The position numbers and the translations under genes are program-made. The notes under the pieces were generated by a model. That model worked only from the letters and a program-made list of their open reading frames with translations. It searched no databases and had not been told where the DNA came from. Below are positions 15,974 through 22,786 of a DNA stretch of 32,186 nt, one piece after another. Within the stretch, counting starts at the first letter, position 1; each line of letters starts with the position of its first letter. Source of the DNA: Bacteroidales bacterium (GTDB lineage: Bacteria; Bacteroidota; Bacteroidia; Bacteroidales; P3); assembly GCA_016280915.1 (NCBI GenBank), contig JAEEHQ010000081.1, positions 1-32,186 of the forward strand, given 5' to 3'.

Positions 15974-17059
15974 ATGGAAGATTTCAGCAGTTACTATCCC
16001 TATGAGGGCCAGGAACTTAAAGCAGCCTTACAGCAGTTGGTAGAGAGCCAATATTATCTGCCGTTGGCCGCCAAATTGTTTCCAGAATACCCTCCAGAGG
16101 AACTCAAGCAAAAGATTTTGGATCTGGCAGACGTGGACCAGTTCCAATCTTCTGTTATGATACGTGCCTGCCTCTATATCATCCGCAACAGCATGGCCGA
16201 CTTCACCTATAGCGGTCTTGAAAATGTAGGTGAGAAGCCCTGCCTTTTCATCTCCAACCACCGCGACATCACCGTGGATGCCATCATGACGGAGTATATC
16301 CTGATTTCCAACCATCGCAAATCGTCGCATGTGGTCATCGGGTCCAATCTTTTTGAGATGCCGATTATGGCCCTGATGGCACGTCTCAATAAGATGTATC
16401 CTATCGGTCGCGGAGGTAACCAAAAGGAGTTTTACAACAGTCTCATGGCTATGTCGCGCTACCTGCGGCACATTTTGACCGAACGTCATGAGAGTGCTTG
16501 GATTGCGCAACGCAACGGCCGCACCAAGGACGGCTTCGACCGCACCAATCCTGCCCTCATCAAGATGATTGCCTACAGCGGCAATCGGCACAACCCAGCC
16601 CAGTCTTTGGCCGAGATGAACATCGTGCCCATCAGTATCTCCTACGAATGGGAACCCTGCGGACTCCTCAAAGCCCGTGAGGTGATCCTGAAACGACAAG
16701 GCCCCTACACGAAAGCTCCGGGTGAGGACACCCAGAGCATCCTTTCGGGTATCTCCGACTTCAAGGGCCATGTGCACCTAACTTTCTGCCAACCGCTCCA
16801 GATGCAGGAGTTGGAGGCCGCCAACGGCAATTACGACACCGTGGCAGAGATCATCGACCAACGCATCTACCAGAACTACCACCTCTGGCCCAACAACTAT
16901 ATCGCCCATGAGCTGATGACCGGAATCTCGCATGCCGAACACTACACCGACGAGGAGAAGCAACAGTTTGTGCAGTATCTCGACAAGGCCTGCCAACAGT
17001 ATGACATCCCCGGCTACCGCGACACCCTCGTTGGCATCTATAGCGGCGCCCTCCATTAG
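15974..17059 (+). CDS. PlsC/PlsB-like phospholipid acyltransferase family protein
   Basis: I use the ATG at 15974 (MEDFSSYYPYEG, 361 residues), because the in-frame extension upstream runs back through the promoter. Acyltransferase blocks can be followed. LFISNHRDITVDA (about 91-103) carries the catalytic-type histidine, spaced H-X5-D instead of the usual H-X4-D. YPIGRGG is at about 142-148, WIAQRNGRTKDGFDR (176-190) lies where the E-G-T-R block of PlsC sits, and NIVPISISYEW is at 216-226. The family transfers acyl chains to glycerol phosphate or similar acceptors at the inner membrane. The NHRD-type variant is one I associate with Bacteroidota proteins annotated as 1-acylglycerol-3-phosphate acyltransferases; the acceptor here is not proven. 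prfA follows 97 nt downstream on the same strand. Confidence 0.8.
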   Translation: MEDFSSYYPYEGQELKAALQQLVESQYYLPLAAKLFPEYPPEELKQKILDLADVDQFQSSVMIRACLYIIRNSMADFTYSGLENVGEKPCLFISNHRDITVDAIMTEYILISNHRKSSHVVIGSNLFEMPIMALMARLNKMYPIGRGGNQKEFYNSLMAMSRYLRHILTERHESAWIAQRNGRTKDGFDRTNPALIKMIAYSGNRHNPAQSLAEMNIVPISISYEWEPCGLLKAREVILKRQGPYTKAPGEDTQSILSGISDFKGHVHLTFCQPLQMQELEAANGNYDTVAEIIDQRIYQNYHLWPNNYIAHELMTGISHAEHYTDEEKQQFVQYLDKACQQYDIPGYRDTLVGIYSGALH

Positions 17060-17100
17060 CTCGAAAGAGCATGTCCTCCTACTGAATAATCATATACAAT

Positions 17101-17134
17101 AATATCATCTGAGCCTTCGCACGGCTCGGATATT
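17101..17134 (+). promoter_or_regulatory. Hairpin in the acyltransferase-prfA intergenic region
   Basis: AATATC-atct-GAGCC-ttcgcac-GGCTC-g-GATATT forms two stacked perfect stems (5 and 6 bp) separated by an internal loop. It ends 22 nt before the prfA ATG. It lacks a T-tract, so it is a poor terminator. It may shape the prfA leader or stabilise the upstream mRNA end. Confidence 0.5.
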
Positions 17135-17156
17135 TCAAATGCAATAAATAGAAACA

Positions 17157-18227
17157 ATGTTAGATAAATTAGAAGCCATTTACAAGCGTTACCAAGAAAT
17201 TGAGGAGCAGATGAACGACCCACAAATCACCTCCGACATGAAACGCTATGTCAAACTTAGTAAGGACTACAAAGACCTTCAGCCCGTGGTGAAGGCCTAT
17301 CATGAATACAAGGCGTTGCTTGACACCATTGCCGAATGCAAGGAATTGCTCACGACCGAAAAGGACGAGGAGCTCCGCGAAATGGCAAAGATGGAACTGA
17401 ACGAAAGCAACGAGAAGAAAGACAAGATGGAGGAGGACATCCGCATCATGCTCATCCCCGAAGACCCCACCGACAGCAAGAATGCCGTGGTGGAGATTCG
17501 CGGCGGCACCGGCGGCGACGAGGCCTGCATCTTTGCCGGCGACCTCTTCCGCATGTACAGCCGCTACTGCGAGAAGAAGCATTGGAAGATAGACATTGTA
17601 GACTTTAACGAGGGCACCGCAGGCGGCTACAAAGACATCACCTTCAACGTCACCGGCGAAAAAGTGTATGGCATGCTTAAATATGAGAGTGGTGTCCACC
17701 GCGTCCAGCGCGTTCCCGCCACCGAGACCCAAGGACGTGTCCACACCTCTGCCGCAGGCGTGGTGGTCCTGCCAGAAGCCGAAGAGTTTGACGTGGAGCT
17801 CAACATGTCGGACGTGAAGAAAGAGACCTTCTGCGCTTCCGGTCCTGGAGGCCAGTGCGTCAACACCACCTATTCGGCTGTCCGTCTCACCCATATCCCC
17901 ACCGGCATCGTGGTCTCTATGCAGGACCAGAAATCACAAATCAAGAACATGGAGAAAGCCCTCGTGGTACTTCGTACACGCCTCTATGAGCGCGAATACA
18001 ACAAATACATGGAAGAGCTCTCCAGCAAGCGCAAGACCATGGTGGCGACCGGCGACCGCAGCGAGAAGGTGCGCACCTACAACTATCCCCAGAGCCGTGT
18101 CACCGACCACCGCATCGGCTACACCATGTACAACCTGCCCGCCTTTATGGACGGTGACATCGAAGACCTCATTGATGCCCTCCAGCTGGCCGAGAACGCC
18201 GAGAAACTGAAAGAATCAGTTGGTTGA
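17157..18227 (+). CDS. prfA: Peptide chain release factor 1
   Basis: The 356-residue length is typical for RF1. The codon-reading tripeptide is P187-A-T189 within RVQRVPATETQGR, the RF1 form (UAA/UAG), not the SPF of RF2. The peptidyl-tRNA hydrolysis motif GGQ is at 231-233 in ASGPGGQCVNTT, preceded by IRGGTGGDEA at about 114-123. A coiled-coil N-terminus covers about residues 1-100. It releases nascent chains on ribosomes stalled at UAA or UAG. The presence of a normal RF1 argues that the in-frame UAG and UAA codons in the two decayed genes of this window are real stops. A strong terminator follows 17 nt after the stop codon. Confidence 0.96.
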   Translation: MLDKLEAIYKRYQEIEEQMNDPQITSDMKRYVKLSKDYKDLQPVVKAYHEYKALLDTIAECKELLTTEKDEELREMAKMELNESNEKKDKMEEDIRIMLIPEDPTDSKNAVVEIRGGTGGDEACIFAGDLFRMYSRYCEKKHWKIDIVDFNEGTAGGYKDITFNVTGEKVYGMLKYESGVHRVQRVPATETQGRVHTSAAGVVVLPEAEEFDVELNMSDVKKETFCASGPGGQCVNTTYSAVRLTHIPTGIVVSMQDQKSQIKNMEKALVVLRTRLYEREYNKYMEELSSKRKTMVATGDRSEKVRTYNYPQSRVTDHRIGYTMYNLPAFMDGDIEDLIDALQLAENAEKLKESVG

Positions 18228-18244
18228 GAATCATTTCAGAACAG

Positions 18245-18285
18245 AAAGCACAGACTCCCGTTTCGGAATCTGTGCTTTTTGTTTC
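18245..18285 (+). terminator. Terminator after prfA
   Basis: AAGCACAGA-ctccCGTTTCGgaa-TCTGTGCTT gives a long stem (8-9 bp plus an inner CCG/CGG) followed by TTTTTGTTT. It stands between prfA and the convergent MerR gene, which ends at 18294. The minus strand has a weaker T-tract, so it may act in both directions. Confidence 0.85.
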
Positions 18286-18293
18286 TCATCCAA

Positions 18294-19493
18294 CTATCCT
18301 ATCGTGGCCCATACCCGACTGGCTTGCCGGAAGATGGTGTAGATTTTTGCTCCTGCTATCACCGGAACACGTACTTGGGCACTCTGTTCTGGGAAAAGGC
18401 GGAACAGCTGAACGCTGTTGTAACGTTCCACCACCACAGCGGCAATATAGAAATCCTTGGTCATCGGGTGATGATACTCAAGGAGATATTCCCCATCCGA
18501 CTCACTTATCGTTGGCTTGTCTGCCGAGTCAATCGGTTTGATGGGAATGGGACTCAACTCCTGTCCGCAGCACTCCACCTTCCCTTTGCCATAGGTGAGG
18601 GTGACATTGCCACAAGTGGGACAACAATAGATAGCTAGCCGATTCATAACCGGACGCTTCACCTCTCCCACCTTCTCAGCAGGAACCTGTATGATTGTCA
18701 ACCATTTCTCAGTGTCTGACTGATTCCAAATGCCGTCGACATAACAGGTCCTCGGAGCACCTATCATTTTATAGCCCTCCTTTTCCATGTAGGCAAAAAG
18801 GTCAATGAAACTCTTGTACAATTGGTCATACGGACCAAATACCTTCATGCACACAGCCATAGGTATTTCAGGTTCTTGACGGAACTTGATAATCTCGCTG
18901 TCTTGTTTGGCCTCCAAGACCTGTTCGCAGTATTCGAAATCGATGTCGTGGTCTTTGTATGCCTTGTCATGCTCAAGTGTGAAGCAATAGCCTGGTTCTG
19001 GACACTGGCAGCCCAACCGAGCCATCTCAGGACCAATCACATTCACACATAGGTCTCCTATGGCAGCATAGTTGGGAATAATACTACGGTAAGATGCCAC
19101 CGTCATGGCAGGGATGCTTTGAATTGAAAATCTTTCCATAATTTGATACTTTTGTTGTGTGTTGACAATAGTCTGCAGGCGGTCACGACGAAGCAACATC
19201 TGTCGCAATTGAACCTCTGTCTGAAGAATCTTGGCCTCCAGCAGGTCCATCGATGGTACTTGGGAATCGCTGTCCATCAAGGTGCCAATCTCCTCCAAAG
19301 AGAATCCCAAATCCTTAAAACGGCGTATCGTTTCCATGGTCTGAAGTTGACTCACATGATAGTAGCGATAACCAGTCCACTCATCTACCCGCTGAGGGGT
19401 TATCAAACCCAACTTCTCATAATGATGGAGCGTCTTTACCGTCACCCCGCAGAGTTTTGAAAACTCACCAATCTGTAAATTAATTGTTTCCAT
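18294..19493 (-). CDS. MerR-family regulator with GyrI-like, zinc-ribbon and superoxide-reductase-like modules
   Basis: The product has 399 residues, far longer than a plain MerR protein. Modules in order: a MerR winged helix (about 5-72; IGEFSKLCGVTVKTLHHYEKLG and WTGYRYYHVSQL in outline); a dimerisation coiled coil (82-118); a GyrI/AraC-type effector-binding domain (122-280); a zinc ribbon with C291-P-T-C294 and C308-C309-G; and a C-terminal segment (about 335-399) containing YHHPMTKDFYI. The last segment resembles the Fe-site domain of desulfoferrodoxin/superoxide reductase. Relatives I recall read HPM..xHYI and finish in C-N-x-H-G. Here the second His is Phe (F348) and the closing Cys and His are absent (YTIFRQAS), so the iron site looks lost. 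It is probably a ligand-responsive repressor or activator. The -7 element lies 26 nt before the ATG at 19493. Confidence 0.85.
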   Translation of the reverse strand: METINLQIGEFSKLCGVTVKTLHHYEKLGLITPQRVDEWTGYRYYHVSQLQTMETIRRFKDLGFSLEEIGTLMDSDSQVPSMDLLEAKILQTEVQLRQMLLRRDRLQTIVNTQQKYQIMERFSIQSIPAMTVASYRSIIPNYAAIGDLCVNVIGPEMARLGCQCPEPGYCFTLEHDKAYKDHDIDFEYCEQVLEAKQDSEIIKFRQEPEIPMAVCMKVFGPYDQLYKSFIDLFAYMEKEGYKMIGAPRTCYVDGIWNQSDTEKWLTIIQVPAEKVGEVKRPVMNRLAIYCCPTCGNVTLTYGKGKVECCGQELSPIPIKPIDSADKPTISESDGEYLLEYHHPMTKDFYIAAVVVERYNSVQLFRLFPEQSAQVRVPVIAGAKIYTIFRQASRVWATIG

Positions 19494-19519
19494 GATTCAT
19501 TGCGCAATTAAATCAAATG

Positions 19520-19527
19520 CAAAGATA
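19520..19527 (-). promoter_or_regulatory. -7 element (TATCTTTG) of the MerR-family gene
   Basis: Minus-strand TATCTTTG is a perfect -7 element. TTTG lies 22 nt further upstream, slightly wider than the usual 19-21 spacing. The element ends 26 nt before the ATG. Confidence 0.6.
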
Positions 19528-19594
19528 CAACCACACCCAAGGTAAGAGTCAAACACATTAACATAGTTTAACACCCTTCTCAGAAAAAGCTGCC

Positions 19595-20002
19595 TCAATC
19601 CATGTTTTTTGAAAGCACCTGCGGGTCGGGGGAGAAAAAGCGTCCCAGCACAGGATCGTAGAGTCGAGCATTCATGTTGATGATGCCGAAGTGGTCGTAG
19701 TGCTCATGGCCTGTGAAACCGCGGCTGAAAGTGAAGCAACTGCCGTCCTGCGGCAACGTCCAATCGGAGGCACTTGTGCGATTTCACCACGGGTCGAAGT
19801 GGCTACTCTGCACCACCTATTTGCTACCATTCACTATGCGATCCCATCTTCCAAGGAGGTCGGTCGGCACATAGTAGAGGCTGTCAGCATTGGCGGTGGT
19901 ATTATGTACATGTAGTGCCACTTTCTTCCCTTCTACATAGATATAATCTATATAATGCGAATATGCGGATTTTTTCTCATACTCACAGTCGTTAAATGAA
20001 AT
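19595..20002 (-). pseudogene. Decayed RHS repeat-associated core fragment
   Basis: One minus-strand frame reads YIDYIYVEGKKVALHVHN, then ADSLYYVPTDLLGRWDRIV, then NGSK followed by TAG (19817-19819). It continues VVQSSHFDPW followed by TGA (19784-19786), then NRTSASDWTLPQDG, FTFSRGFTGHEHYDHFGI, and finally MNARLYDPVLGRFFSPDP before a TGA at 19595. DPxGNR, RGFTGHEHxDxFGLxNMNARLYDPxLGRFxSPDP is the classic RHS/YD core. Here DPW-stop-NR replaces DPWGNR, so GGA to TGA and a second nonsense change are evident without a frameshift. No upstream YD repeats are left, and there is no room for a promoter. It is a remnant of an RHS-type polymorphic gene, or an orphan tip cassette. The 5' boundary is unclear because the fusA2 terminator lies at 20004-20044. 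Confidence 0.8.
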
Positions 20003-20003
20003 A

Positions 20004-20044
20004 GGGCGATAAAGAAAAAGGGCATCCCGATGGGGACACCCTTT
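20004..20044 (-). terminator. Terminator after the EF-G2 gene
   Basis: Minus-strand AAAGGGTGTCCC-CATC-GGGATGCCCTTT is a 12-bp stem with two G-U pairs, followed by TTTCTTTATC. It lies 65 nt after the EF-G2 stop. Confidence 0.85.
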
Positions 20045-20108
20045 GATATTGGTGATGCTGAGCGCTGATGGTCGCGAATTTCGCGACTGCACCTCGCGGA
20101 GCAGAAGA

Positions 20109-22241
20109 TTATTCTTCCTCGTTGGCGGCTTCCTCGTAGGCTTTGAGAAGGGCCTGCTGGACGTCGGCGGGGACGAGCTCGTAGCTGCTGAAGGTCATGG
20201 TGAAGGTACCGCGGCCGCTGGTGAGGGAGCTCAGAGCGGTGCAGTAGCGGTTCATCTCGGCCAGAGGAGCTTTGGCCTTGAGGGTGGTATATTTGCCCTC
20301 GGCATCCATGCCCATGACGATGGCGCGGCGGCCCTGCAGGTCGGTCATCACACCACCCTGTGCCTCGGTAGGCACGGTGACGGCGATGTCGTAGATAGGC
20401 TCTTTAATCTTAGGAGCAGCCTGCTTGAAGGCCTCGCGGAAAGCGGTACGGCCGGCAATCTTGAAAGCGGTCTCGTTGGAGTCAACGGGGTGCATCTTAC
20501 CATCGTAGATGTTGACGACGATGTCGCGTGCATAGGAACCGGTCAGAGGACCCTGCTCCATCTTCTCCATGATACCCTTGAGGATGGCGGGCATGAAGCG
20601 TGCATCGATGCTACCACCGACGATACAGTTGTTGAAGACCAGCTTGCCACCCCACTCGAGAGGATACTCCTGAGTGTCGCGGATGGGGTACTTGGTCTGG
20701 TTGGGCATGCCTTCGTAGTAAGGCTCGATGAGCATATGAACCTCGCCAAACTGACCGCTACCGCCGGACTGTTTCTTGTGGCGGTACATAGCCTCGGCGC
20801 TCTTGGTGATGGTCTCACGGTAAGGCACGTTAGGAGCGGTGAAGTTAACGCCCAGCTTGTACTGGTTTTCGAAATACCACTTGATGGTGTTGAGGTGCAG
20901 CTCGCCCTGGCAGCCCAGGATTACCTGACGCAGCTCGCGGCTGTTCTCGAGGGAGAGGCTGTGGTCGCTATTGCAGAGCTCCTTCAGAGCGGCACCGACC
21001 TTCTCATCGTCATTGCTGTTGGCAGCCTTCACAGCCACATAATAGATAGGAGTGGGGAACACAATCTCGGTCACCACGTCGTCGGTATTCTTTGGAGTGG
21101 TGAGGGTCTGGTTGATGTGCACATCTTTCAGCTTGATGGTGGCAACGATGTCGCCGGCGCAAGCTTTCTCAACGCGCTGACGGTTCTTACCGGCGCAAAC
21201 GAGAATCTGGCTCAGACGTTCCTTCGACTGGTTGCAGCTGTTGACCACATCCTGAGCCTCGGTCAGCTCGCCGTCATAGATACGAAGATAGGTAATCTCA
21301 CCGATGCTCTTATCTTTGTCGCACTTGAAGGCGAAAGCCACGGTAGGATTGGTGCTGTTGCATTTCAGTTCCTTGCCAGCCTTGGTCTTCTTGGCATTGG
21401 TAACCTCATTGGGAGCGGGCACATTGTCGGCCACAAACTCCAACAGACGGCTGATGCCGGCATTCTCCTTGGCGGAGGTGCAGAGGATGGGGAACAGGTC
21501 GCGCTTGTCGATAGCCAGTTTCAGAGCCTTGGTGAGGTCCTCATGGTTCAGGTCGCCATCTTCAAAATATTTCTCCATCAGGGCGTCGTCGGCAGCGGCA
21601 GCCTCCTCGACGAGGGCCATGCGCAGCTCTTCGGCCTTATCGGCAAACTCGGCGGGCACGTCGCTCATCTCGCATTTGCCGTCCTTGAAGGTAAGCAGCT
21701 TATTCAGCACGATATCCACAACCTGGTTGAAGCCCAATCCTTGGTTCACGGGGAACTGCAGCACGGTGCACTTGCCGCCGAAATAGTCCTTCAATTGGTT
21801 CACGCTGTCGTCGAAGTTGGCCTTCTCAGCATCCAGATGGTTGATGGTGAAAATCAGGGGAGTGTTCAGCTTGTTGCTGTTGCGGTAGGCAATCTCAGTA
21901 CCCACCTCAATACCTGCCTGAGCATTGACAACCACTACGGCAGCCTCAACAACATTGAAAGCAGCCACCAGTTCACCCTGGAAGTCAGCAAAACCGGGAA
22001 CGTCAAGGATGTTGATTTTCTTACCGCCAAACTCGGTGTAGAGCAGAGAGGTGTTGACGGAGTTGCGGCGATCAAGCTCGATGTCGCGGTAGTCGGAGAT
22101 GGTGTTCTTGTCTTCTACGGTGCCGCGGCGGTTGATCACGCCGCCATTGAAGGCCATGGCCTCAGCCATGGTGGTCTTACCCGATTTAGCGCCGCCCACG
22201 AGGGCGATGTTGCGAATGTCGTTAGTCTGGTAAATTTTCAT
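20109..22241 (-). CDS. fusA2: Elongation factor G paralogue EF-G2, catalytic histidine replaced
   Basis: I use the ATG at 22241 (MKIYQTNDIRN, 710 residues). The track back to 22316 is less likely, being A/T-rich leader. All EF-G domains are present. The G domain has G1 GGAKSGKTT at 16-24, G3 DVPGFADF at 80-87, G4 NHLD at 134-137 and a SAK G5. Domain II follows, then domain IV with YRHKKQSGGSGQFGEV, and domain V near the end. Canonical EF-G has DTPGHVDF at G3; the His positioned for GTP hydrolysis is Phe here, and G4 is NHLD instead of NKxD. In Bacteroides thetaiotaomicron an EF-G2 paralogue has been reported to support translation without GTPase activity during starvation and gut colonisation; this gene looks like that family. 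No canonical fusA is in the window. It ends in a strong terminator, and a TATCTTTG lies about 90 nt before the start. Confidence 0.88.
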   Translation of the reverse strand: MKIYQTNDIRNIALVGGAKSGKTTMAEAMAFNGGVINRRGTVEDKNTISDYRDIELDRRNSVNTSLLYTEFGGKKINILDVPGFADFQGELVAAFNVVEAAVVVVNAQAGIEVGTEIAYRNSNKLNTPLIFTINHLDAEKANFDDSVNQLKDYFGGKCTVLQFPVNQGLGFNQVVDIVLNKLLTFKDGKCEMSDVPAEFADKAEELRMALVEEAAAADDALMEKYFEDGDLNHEDLTKALKLAIDKRDLFPILCTSAKENAGISRLLEFVADNVPAPNEVTNAKKTKAGKELKCNSTNPTVAFAFKCDKDKSIGEITYLRIYDGELTEAQDVVNSCNQSKERLSQILVCAGKNRQRVEKACAGDIVATIKLKDVHINQTLTTPKNTDDVVTEIVFPTPIYYVAVKAANSNDDEKVGAALKELCNSDHSLSLENSRELRQVILGCQGELHLNTIKWYFENQYKLGVNFTAPNVPYRETITKSAEAMYRHKKQSGGSGQFGEVHMLIEPYYEGMPNQTKYPIRDTQEYPLEWGGKLVFNNCIVGGSIDARFMPAILKGIMEKMEQGPLTGSYARDIVVNIYDGKMHPVDSNETAFKIAGRTAFREAFKQAAPKIKEPIYDIAVTVPTEAQGGVMTDLQGRRAIVMGMDAEGKYTTLKAKAPLAEMNRYCTALSSLTSGRGTFTMTFSSYELVPADVQQALLKAYEEAANEEE

Positions 22242-22333
22242 TGTCAAAAATATATATATTAATTTATTATCTATCTTATTATAAACACCTTGATATGGAA
22301 AACATAGGTCTTCCACCCCAAAATTAGGAATGG

Positions 22334-22341
22334 CAAAGATA
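22334..22341 (-). promoter_or_regulatory. -7 element (TATCTTTG) of the EF-G2 gene
   Basis: Minus-strand TATCTTTG is a perfect -7 element. It lies about 90 nt before the ATG at 22241, giving an unusually long A/T-rich leader compared with the other promoters of this window. No clear -33 element was found. Confidence 0.55.
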
Positions 22342-22496
22342 CAAACTTTTTTTGAATTAATCGTTAAGATACAAGAATTATTTATCTATGCCTCCAAAAA
22401 AACGTTCCTTTCCACTCCAAAAAAACGCTACTCACACCAATTGCCCAGCAAGAACACATGAATTAAAATATGGTAAAATGATGATAATTCGTGCTA
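22342..22496. other. A/T-rich spacer without a gene
   Basis: Together with the fold-back element and the flippase promoter, this makes a 545-nt stretch (22242-22786) without a recognised gene. This part is A/T-rich, with two CAAAAAAACG/CCAAAAAAACG tracts (about 22393-22430). I see no coding signal, no tRNA and no strong hairpin in it. Confidence 0.5.
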
Positions 22497-22697
22497 AAGG
22501 TGGGTTCTATAAATTCCACATTTAAAAACAATAAATTAATATGAGTGTACTTAAATTTTTCAGCGCTTTTGTCCTTATTTCGGCATCTTTCCGATTGTCA
22601 GTCGGTTACAATGCACCGCATTGCTCCCTCCTTCCGCACGGAAATCTGCTCGAAATAAGAACAAAATCGATTGAAAGCAATTTATAGAACCCACCTT
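22497..22697. mobile_element. Fold-back (MITE-like) element with 19-bp perfect terminal inverted repeats
   Basis: AAGGTGGGTTCTATAAATT at 22497-22515 is repeated exactly in reverse complement at 22679-22697. A second, inner pair of arms (22567-22593 and 22639-22666) shares TTTTGT-C/T-CTTATTTCG, then GCA and TTTCCG, with few mismatches. The whole ~200-bp unit could fold into a long cruciform or hairpin with small stems (AATGC-ACC-GCATT) at its tip. No transposase is encoded. A 48-codon ATG-initiated ORF (22541-22687, MSVLKFFSAFVLISASFRLS... ending at TAG) spans most of the element and has no recognised relatives. It may be an internally deleted insertion sequence or a MITE. Clear target-site duplications were not seen. 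Confidence 0.6.
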
Positions 22698-22744
22698 AAA
22701 AAAAATGTTTCCCTCACGACACTGTGTATGTCAGGAAATTTGTG

Positions 22745-22752
22745 TAAATTTG
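22745..22752 (+). promoter_or_regulatory. -7 element (TAAATTTG) before the flippase gene
   Basis: TAAATTTG matches TAnnTTTG and lies 34 nt before the ATG at 22787. The leader contains AAAAAAGGGACACC but no typically spaced Shine-Dalgarno sequence. The -33 region is not recognisable. Confidence 0.5.
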
Positions 22753-22786
22753 CACCCCAAAAAAGGGACACCAACCACACAAAAAA

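Noticed and set aside
17169..17894. 241-codon minus-strand frame opposite prfA
   Set aside because: Antisense shadow of prfA with Val/Gly/His-rich composition.
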